A stretch of 11,391 nt of DNA from contig CATMOP010000033.1 in NCBI GenBank assembly GCA_950072225.1, positions 1 to 11,391 on the forward strand, in the 5' to 3' direction. The stretch's first letter is position 1. The number at the start of each line of letters is the position of its first letter. The translations under genes and the position numbers were made by a program. Below are positions 6,928-11,391 of this stretch, piece after piece. The notes under the pieces were generated by a model. That model made no database searches. It was not told the origin of the DNA and saw only the letters and a list, made by a program, of their open reading frames with translations. This stretch comes from an uncultured Nitrospina sp. Lineage in GTDB: Bacteria; Nitrospinota; Nitrospinia; Nitrospinales; VA-1.

Positions 6928-6955
6928 AATTTTAATTACAAACTTACTTTTGTGA
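6893..6955 (+). CDS. Possible 20-aa leader ORF before the TPR gene
   Basis: ATG 6893 opens a short frame, MNGGLGVRKFFLILITNLLL, ending in TGA at 6953-6955. The peptide has one basic pair and a hydrophobic tail. It overlaps the leader stem and T-run, and its stop overlaps GTG 6952 as GTGA, an in-frame alternative start of the TPR gene. Only a weak G-rich stretch precedes its ATG, and it may be chance. Confidence 0.2.
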   Translation: MNGGLGVRKFFLILITNLLL

Positions 6956-6969
6956 AGGTGGTACCAGGT

Positions 6970-9570
6970 ATGGATGAGGGTAGAAATTTCGAGAAACTCG
7001 GTTATGAGAGTTTGAAAAAAAACAATATTGAGGAGGCGGAGTCCAACTTCCGTGAAGCGTTGAAGTGTATGGAAAAGGCCGGGGACGACACGGGCCAGGC
7101 TTATGTGCTTGGGAACCTGGGCAATATTTTTTTTCAAAGCAAACAGTTCGATAAGGCGGAAGATTTTTATTCCCGTTCTTTAACCTTTATGGAAAAACTC
7201 AAGGATGCTAAAGGCATCGAAAGTTCCCTTGGCAACCTCGGTAGTGTTTATTTTTATCAAGGCAGTCTGGAAAAGGCAGAAGAGAGTTACCAAAAAGCCC
7301 TGCTGATCATGGTTGAGACCAACGATCCACTTGGCCAGGGAATTTATAACGAATATCTGGGCAACACCAGTCTGAAAAAAGATGAATTGGAACAGGCCAT
7401 TGATTACTACCAGAAAGCCAAGGAGTTCATGGCACTGGCGAAGCAGGATGAACGAAAAATCCAGCAACTGGAAGGTAAAGTCGAGTCCCTCAAAAAACAT
7501 CCCACCTATTTGAAGAAGAATGAATCTGCCCTGTTGGCCGAAGTGGAGTCCCTCACATCAACAGGACAAAAGACCAAGGTCGTCGCCAAACTGCAGGATC
7601 TGGAAGAGCTCTATTTTCAGTGGAAACGGATGGACAAGGTGGCGGAAACCATTCAAAAAACCATCGCCGTGTTGGAAGACATGGCGGACAAAACCTCGGC
7701 CGGAATCTGTTACGCCAACCTTGCCGGGATTTATCTGCAAATGGCCAGTGAAGGGCAAACGGAAAAGGTGGATGAGGCCGAGGCCAATTTCAAAAAAGCT
7801 TTGGAGGTGGTGGGTGATTCTGACAAGCGTAGAAACTCGTATCTGCTGGGAAGCCTGGGAAATATTTATCTCAACAAAAACCAGCTCGATCCGGCCTGGG
7901 AATACTATGAGAAATCACTGAAAGCCATGCAGGAATTGGGTGACGGGATGGGGGAAGCCAGAGGTTATGCCAACCTGGGTAATGTCAGAAGTTTACAGAA
8001 AGACTGGGACGGCGCCAAAGAACAGTATTTCAAATCTCTGGAGCTGATGGAAAAACAGGAGAACCGGCCTGGAATCGCCCAGCAATGTGAATCGCTGGGA
8101 GATATTTTTATAAAAAAGGAAGAGTTTGATCAAGCGGAAGATTATTTGATGCGGGCCAGTGATTTGTATGAGGCCATGAAAGAGGTGGGGTCGGTTCAGG
8201 AGGTGCAGAACAAGTTGATGCTCATTTTTTCCCAGCCCAAATACCTGAAAAATAGAAAACAGCAAATTCGCGAAGCCCTCAGGAAGCCGGAGGCCGAGAA
8301 AGACAGCAAACTCAAGCTGGCCTTGTTGAGCGATTTGGGAAATGTTTTGTTCATGGCCAATGAGTGGGATGAAGCATGTGATTTGGCAAAGGAGGCCATT
8401 GCCATGCATGAAAAATCAGGCGACAAGGCGGCATTGAGCGCGGCCTTGGGGAACCTGGGGAGTATTTTTATGCAAAAGCAGGATTATGCTGAATCCGAAG
8501 AAAACTATGCCCGCGCCATTGAGCTTAAGCAGGAGTTGAAGGACAAAAAAGGTCTTCAGGATATATATGGCAGTTATTTGAATGTCCTGATTATGACGGG
8601 AAAAATGGATAAGGCGGAAAAGCTAGTCAAAAAATCCTTAAAGGTTCACCAGGACAGCAATAACACGGCTGGAATAATGTCTGAGCACCGCAACCTGGGA
8701 AATATTAATCTGCAGAAAACCGACTGGTTTAACGCCGAGAAAAATTATTTGAAGGCCCTGGAAATCAATACCCAGTCTGGAAACAAGCCGGAGATGGCGG
8801 AAGATAACCGGAATATTTATAACCTTTACCTGCAAAAGGAAGACTGGTCACAATCGGAAAAATTTGCGCTAAAATCCTTGGCAATTTCTGAGGAAATTAA
8901 AGATTATAGGAATGCTTGCGCCGATTGCCGTATTCTCTCGAATATCTATGTGGAAAAAAAGGAACGCACCAAGCAGGAGGACTACTACAAAAAGGCTCTG
9001 GAAAACTCCCAGATGCTTGACGATCCAAAGGAGATTATCATCGACCTCAGGTTTTTGGGTAAGTTCAATATTGGTCGGGGATATAAGGAGAAGGCCGGTG
9101 AAAACTTCAGACAAGCTTTTGCCCTCTCCAGTCGGTTGAACGACAAAAAAGAAATAGCCGAAGATTACCGTAACCTTGGTAATCTCGCCTTTAGCAATGG
9201 CGAGCGTAAAAATGCTGAAGATACCTATCTGAAAGCTTTGGCACTTACCCGTGAGATTGAGGATTATCAAGGTGCTGGTCAGGACTTGACCTATCTGGGT
9301 AACTTGAAGTTTAAAGACTTCTTGTTTGAGGAAGCGGAAAATTATTTCAACCAAGCCAGCAGTTGCTTTGAAAAAACCAAGAGCTGGACTAGCCTGATTC
9401 AGTTTTATTTGACGGTAGCCCGGATGGAGATTATGGTTTCAAGATATGACCCTGCGGACGAATTCATTGCTAAAGCCAGGAAAATTGCCAAAGATTTAGG
9501 CGATCCGGAGCAGATCATGAAGGCGCTTCAGGATATCGAAAAATTCAAAGATTCGGTCGATAAAAAATAG
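6970..9570 (+). CDS. Large tetratricopeptide-repeat protein
   Basis: The 866-aa protein consists almost wholly of TPRs of about 40 residues, roughly 17-19 of them. They are of the long type with a recurring LGNLGNIF / A-E-x-x-Y-x-K-A-L pattern, for example LGNLGNIFFQSKQFDKAEDF near the N-terminus and YRNLGNLAFSNGERKNAEDT near residue 730. Less regular linkers occur around residues 160-215 and 410-445. There is no signal peptide, membrane helix or added catalytic domain, so it is probably a cytoplasmic scaffold that binds other proteins. I prefer ATG 6970 because GAAGGTGG lies 8 nt upstream; GTG 6952 is in frame and would add six residues but lacks a good ribosome binding site. The gene stands alone behind its own strong promoter. 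The partner cannot be told from sequence. Confidence is high for the TPR content, low for any specific role. Confidence 0.9.
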   Translation: MDEGRNFEKLGYESLKKNNIEEAESNFREALKCMEKAGDDTGQAYVLGNLGNIFFQSKQFDKAEDFYSRSLTFMEKLKDAKGIESSLGNLGSVYFYQGSLEKAEESYQKALLIMVETNDPLGQGIYNEYLGNTSLKKDELEQAIDYYQKAKEFMALAKQDERKIQQLEGKVESLKKHPTYLKKNESALLAEVESLTSTGQKTKVVAKLQDLEELYFQWKRMDKVAETIQKTIAVLEDMADKTSAGICYANLAGIYLQMASEGQTEKVDEAEANFKKALEVVGDSDKRRNSYLLGSLGNIYLNKNQLDPAWEYYEKSLKAMQELGDGMGEARGYANLGNVRSLQKDWDGAKEQYFKSLELMEKQENRPGIAQQCESLGDIFIKKEEFDQAEDYLMRASDLYEAMKEVGSVQEVQNKLMLIFSQPKYLKNRKQQIREALRKPEAEKDSKLKLALLSDLGNVLFMANEWDEACDLAKEAIAMHEKSGDKAALSAALGNLGSIFMQKQDYAESEENYARAIELKQELKDKKGLQDIYGSYLNVLIMTGKMDKAEKLVKKSLKVHQDSNNTAGIMSEHRNLGNINLQKTDWFNAEKNYLKALEINTQSGNKPEMAEDNRNIYNLYLQKEDWSQSEKFALKSLAISEEIKDYRNACADCRILSNIYVEKKERTKQEDYYKKALENSQMLDDPKEIIIDLRFLGKFNIGRGYKEKAGENFRQAFALSSRLNDKKEIAEDYRNLGNLAFSNGERKNAEDTYLKALALTREIEDYQGAGQDLTYLGNLKFKDFLFEEAENYFNQASSCFEKTKSWTSLIQFYLTVARMEIMVSRYDPADEFIAKARKIAKDLGDPEQIMKALQDIEKFKDSVDKK

Positions 9571-9999
9571 TTTCGTCATCGTTGCTTGAATATTAGCCGA
9601 TGCCACTTTGGTTTTTTCCTGGTAAGACTTGGCAAATGATGTTTAGCAGCTTAAACGGCAGTAATAATTGAGTTTTTTTAGGGAAATTCTGGCAAGAGTT
9701 CGAATTTCCTGGAAATCCGGGTTGTTGGCAAGTTTGGCTGATTGCCTGAAAACCTTTTAAAAGTTTGAGGTTATAAAAATTTAAAGGTCATCTTGGAATC
9801 ATTGGGAAGCCTGGGTTCATGAATGTGTAATGGAAGGCTTTTTCAAGGCGTAACAATATAAAAATTAAAGGCCATTTGTCTTGACACAGACCTTTAAAAG
9901 GAGATAAATTACTGCATCGTTTGATCTTAATTTGAGGAAAGACTTTGCCCTTTTAGCGGGGTTTGTAAAAATTTTTAACCATTACAGTGGTGTAGATGA
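9571..9999. promoter_or_regulatory. AT-rich 430-bp region with repeated operator-like words
   Basis: No gene is visible. There is an 8-bp perfect inverted repeat, GGAAATTC (9682-9689) and GAATTTCC (9702-9709), followed by a further GGAAATCC at 9711. TGGCAA recurs at 9630, 9690 and 9726. A word like ACCTTTTAAAAG recurs at 9752-9763 and 9890-9901, and its inverse TTTAAAGGTCA / TTAAAGGCCA at 9780-9790 and 9865-9874. The last ACCTTT copy lies inside the spacer of the promoter at 9881. This layout fits control of the downstream gene by a DNA-binding protein. No convincing terminator for the TPR gene was seen. Confidence 0.4.
9881..9908 (+). promoter_or_regulatory. Candidate sigma-70 promoter of the metallopeptidase-like gene
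   Basis: A perfect -35 TTGACA (9881-9886) is followed after 16 bp by GATAAA (9903-9908), which keeps four of six -10 bases. The spacer contains ACCTTTAAAAGG, a near-palindrome that recurs upstream. The leader would be about 85 nt. Confidence 0.5.
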
Positions 10000-11226
10000 A
10001 TGAAGATCAATTATAGTGCTCAATTAATGGAAGAGTCTGCTTTTCGGCATCTTAACCATTTGGAAAGATCCGGCTTTCGTGCTGATTATGACGAATTCCA
10101 TTCCCTCGCCGATCCCATTTATGAACTCCCCGAAGATGACCGGGAGGCCGCCTTTGAAAAGGTTAACCGTCTATTTTTTCTTGAGAGATTAAAGCTGGGA
10201 GATCACGTGTTACGTGCTCTGGAAGCGGTAGGTCTTATTCCCAAACGCAGGCGTACTGTTAAAAAGTCGATTCTGGAGCTGGCTCCAAAAACTGAGTCTG
10301 AGGAACTTGAAAATCAGGAGGATGTTCAGGAAGAGGCCTTGGCGGAGCAAGTTGAAGCCAATGGAGAAGGGGAACAGGCTGAGGCGGAAGAGAGCCAAAC
10401 GGCAGTCGCTGAAATTGATGGTGACGACGAAATTGAAGATGACGACGAAATTGAAGATGACGACGAAAAAAATAACGAAATCTCTTATGATCTGGCCCGT
10501 GAATTTGAGGAACGCATCAAAGAAGTGACGGTGAAACGGGCGATCAATAAAGTGGACGAAGGTTCCAATGTTCTCAATCGTGTTTCCGGGAACCCCCTCA
10601 TTGAAATGAGAGTTTTGGCCAGCCGGTTTAGCAATCCTGAAGAAGCTCAGGAACTCGATGCCTTCCTGATCCATGAATTTATGCATGCCAAAGATATGGT
10701 CGACCCTGAGTTTGACTATGAAGACGCTTTTATCCCTGGCAATCCATCAGTGAAGAACCTCATAACAGCGAGGTTCAGGCTTTTGTGGAATATGTATGTG
10801 GACTCCCGGTTGGGGCGAATGGGCGTTGTTGCTACTATACCTAAGGAAGGCAGGTACCGTGAATTCGATAACTTTTACCGTAAAATCCCGGAAAAGCAGA
10901 GAAAGGGAATTTTTGAAGGGCTGTGGAAAACTGAGAAACTGACGCACGAAGAGCTTCTGTCCATGGCCACCGATCTCGATACCCTGATGAGCAAATATGT
11001 GGATCCGGGAGAAATGACGGATGAAGACAAAGATTATATCCATCTGCAAGGGTCCCCTTGTCCGCTTTGTAAATTCCCGACTTATAACTGGGTGGACGAT
11101 CCTGAAAGTATTTGTGATGAAATGGTGATTGAAGCCATTCAAATCGATTTTCCAGATTGGGAAAGTAGAGACGGGGCTTGTGACCGTTGCGTTGAAGTTT
11201 ATGAATTAAGGGCTGGTGTTGGTTAA
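10000..11226 (+). CDS. HExxH metallopeptidase-like protein with C-terminal zinc-ribbon-like cysteines
   Basis: I do not recognise a named gene. The 408-aa protein has an N-terminal helical part (1-95) and a very acidic, probably disordered linker (about 97-160), including a DNA-level tandem repeat coding GDDEIEDDDEIEDDDEK. A folded domain follows. It contains LIHEFMHAKDM, with HExxH at 225-229, then LLWNMYVDSRLGR (262-273). In several bacterial zinc metallopeptidase families a W-N-x-x-x-D segment after HExxH gives the third ligand, so D268 is a candidate. The C-terminus has CPLC (354-357) and CDRC (394-397), a likely structural zinc site. No signal peptide, so cytoplasmic. The Shine-Dalgarno before ATG 10000 is poor. 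It ends in an intrinsic terminator and lies directly upstream of the likely nxrB, so a role in nitrite oxidoreductase maturation or control is possible but unproven. Confidence 0.8.
   Translation: MKINYSAQLMEESAFRHLNHLERSGFRADYDEFHSLADPIYELPEDDREAAFEKVNRLFFLERLKLGDHVLRALEAVGLIPKRRRTVKKSILELAPKTESEELENQEDVQEEALAEQVEANGEGEQAEAEESQTAVAEIDGDDEIEDDDEIEDDDEKNNEISYDLAREFEERIKEVTVKRAINKVDEGSNVLNRVSGNPLIEMRVLASRFSNPEEAQELDAFLIHEFMHAKDMVDPEFDYEDAFIPGNPSVKNLITARFRLLWNMYVDSRLGRMGVVATIPKEGRYREFDNFYRKIPEKQRKGIFEGLWKTEKLTHEELLSMATDLDTLMSKYVDPGEMTDEDKDYIHLQGSPCPLCKFPTYNWVDDPESICDEMVIEAIQIDFPDWESRDGACDRCVEVYELRAGVG
10423..10467 (+). repeat. 18-bp in-frame tandem repeat in the acidic linker
   Basis: GACGACGAAATTGAAGAT occurs twice in a row (10423-10440, 10441-10458) and its first half a third time (10459-10467). 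The unit encodes Asp-Asp-Glu-Ile-Glu-Asp. The copies are identical at DNA level, so the expansion is recent or slippage-prone. Confidence 0.85.
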
Positions 11227-11239
11227 CCAGCCTTTTTTT
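11211..11239 (+). terminator. Intrinsic terminator overlapping the metallopeptidase-like gene's stop codon
   Basis: GGCTGGT (11211-11217) and ACCAGCC (11226-11232) form a perfect 7-bp stem with an 8-nt loop, followed by seven Ts (11233-11239). The stop codon (11224-11226) lies in the loop and first base of the right arm. It separates this gene from the following nxrB-like gene. Confidence 0.88.
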
Positions 11240-11351
11240 ATGTTTTGGTTTGTAAAATTGAAGAAGGATTAATTGAGTTTGTTTGCGTAAAATTAAGTTA
11301 GGGGGTTGATTTTTTTCAACGTTTAACCAATGTTACTAAGGAGGTACGATA
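11240..11351 (+). promoter_or_regulatory. Upstream region of the nxrB-like gene
   Basis: Because a terminator lies just before it, the next gene should have its own promoter within about 110 bp. The stretch is AT-rich. It holds a small inverted repeat GTTGA / TCAAC (11305-11320) around a T-run. I found no -35/-10 pair at proper spacing; TAAAAT at 11288-11293 is the best -10-like word. A strong Shine-Dalgarno, AAGGAGGT (11338-11345), lies 6 nt before ATG 11352, which suggests high translation. Confidence 0.5.
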
Positions 11352-11391
11352 ATGCCTGAAGTCTATAACTGGCAGCTAGGTCGGATGGCCA
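11352..11391 (+). CDS. nxrB: Likely nitrite oxidoreductase beta subunit NxrB (N-terminus only, cut by window edge)
   Basis: Only 13 codons are present: MPEVYNWQLGRMA. The MPEVYNWQLGR opening is what I recall for NxrB of Nitrospira and Nitrospina-type nitrite oxidisers, the iron-sulfur subunit that carries electrons from the molybdenum subunit NxrA during oxidation of nitrite to nitrate. None of its cluster-binding cysteines lies inside the window, so the call depends on the recalled N-terminus alone. The very good ribosome binding site suits an abundant enzyme. The related anammox NxrB or another DMSO-reductase-family beta subunit with the same start is the main alternative. Confidence 0.65.
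   Translation, partial: MPEVYNWQLGRMA

Noticed and set aside
6952..6969. GTG 6952 as the start of the TPR protein
   Set aside because: It has no ribosome binding site of its own; ATG 6970 has GAAGGTGG at 8 nt. GTG 6952 is kept only as an alternative.
8869..9354. 161-codon minus-strand open frame inside the TPR gene
   Set aside because: It is antisense to regular TPR repeats; its hydrophobic make-up comes from reading the repeat's complement.
9690..9712. tRNA-like T-loop (AGTTCGAATTTC)
   Set aside because: The flanking bases do not form the 5-bp T stem, and no anticodon or acceptor stem fits around it; the GAATTTCC belongs to an inverted repeat instead.

Overview
The last 40 bases begin a gene reading MPEVYNWQLGRMA behind a near-perfect Shine-Dalgarno. 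I recognise this from memory as the N-terminus of the nitrite oxidoreductase beta subunit (NxrB) of nitrite-oxidising bacteria. That points to a Nitrospinota- or Nitrospira-type nitrite oxidiser; moderate GC and many TPR proteins suit Nitrospinota, but this assignment is inference. No phage, transposase, CRISPR array, rRNA or tRNA was found.

Layout. On the minus strand at the left is miaA (tRNA A37 dimethylallyltransferase). It has no stop codon at its natural end and reads in frame into a secreted TPR protein resembling the N-terminal half of a soluble lytic transglycosylase, which runs off the left edge. Upstream of it, also on the minus strand, is an unrecognised 164-aa acidic protein. Divergent from that is a 607-aa B12-binding radical SAM protein (plus). 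Convergent with it is a 652-aa protein of unknown function with a degenerate methyltransferase-like C-terminus (minus). Then come an 866-aa protein built almost wholly of TPRs (plus), a 408-aa HExxH metallopeptidase-like protein with a zinc-ribbon-like C-terminus (plus), a clear intrinsic terminator, and the start of nxrB.

Regulation and repeats. The TPR gene has a textbook sigma-70 promoter (TTGACA, 17 bp, TATAAT) and a leader with a paired region ending in eight Ts plus a possible 20-codon leader ORF. The 430-bp gap before the metallopeptidase gene carries a second promoter candidate and repeated operator-like words. A dispersed short repeat with core GGCCCCACGCCTAGTGG and flanking CTAG occurs six times in three intergenic regions. 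In two places it supplies the TAG stop codon of the neighbouring gene.

How the genes work together. No operon ties the window together: strands alternate and most genes have their own upstream region. The best candidate for something undescribed is the metallopeptidase-like gene directly upstream of nxrB, followed by the MiaA/transglycosylase read-through ORF and the stop-supplying repeat family.
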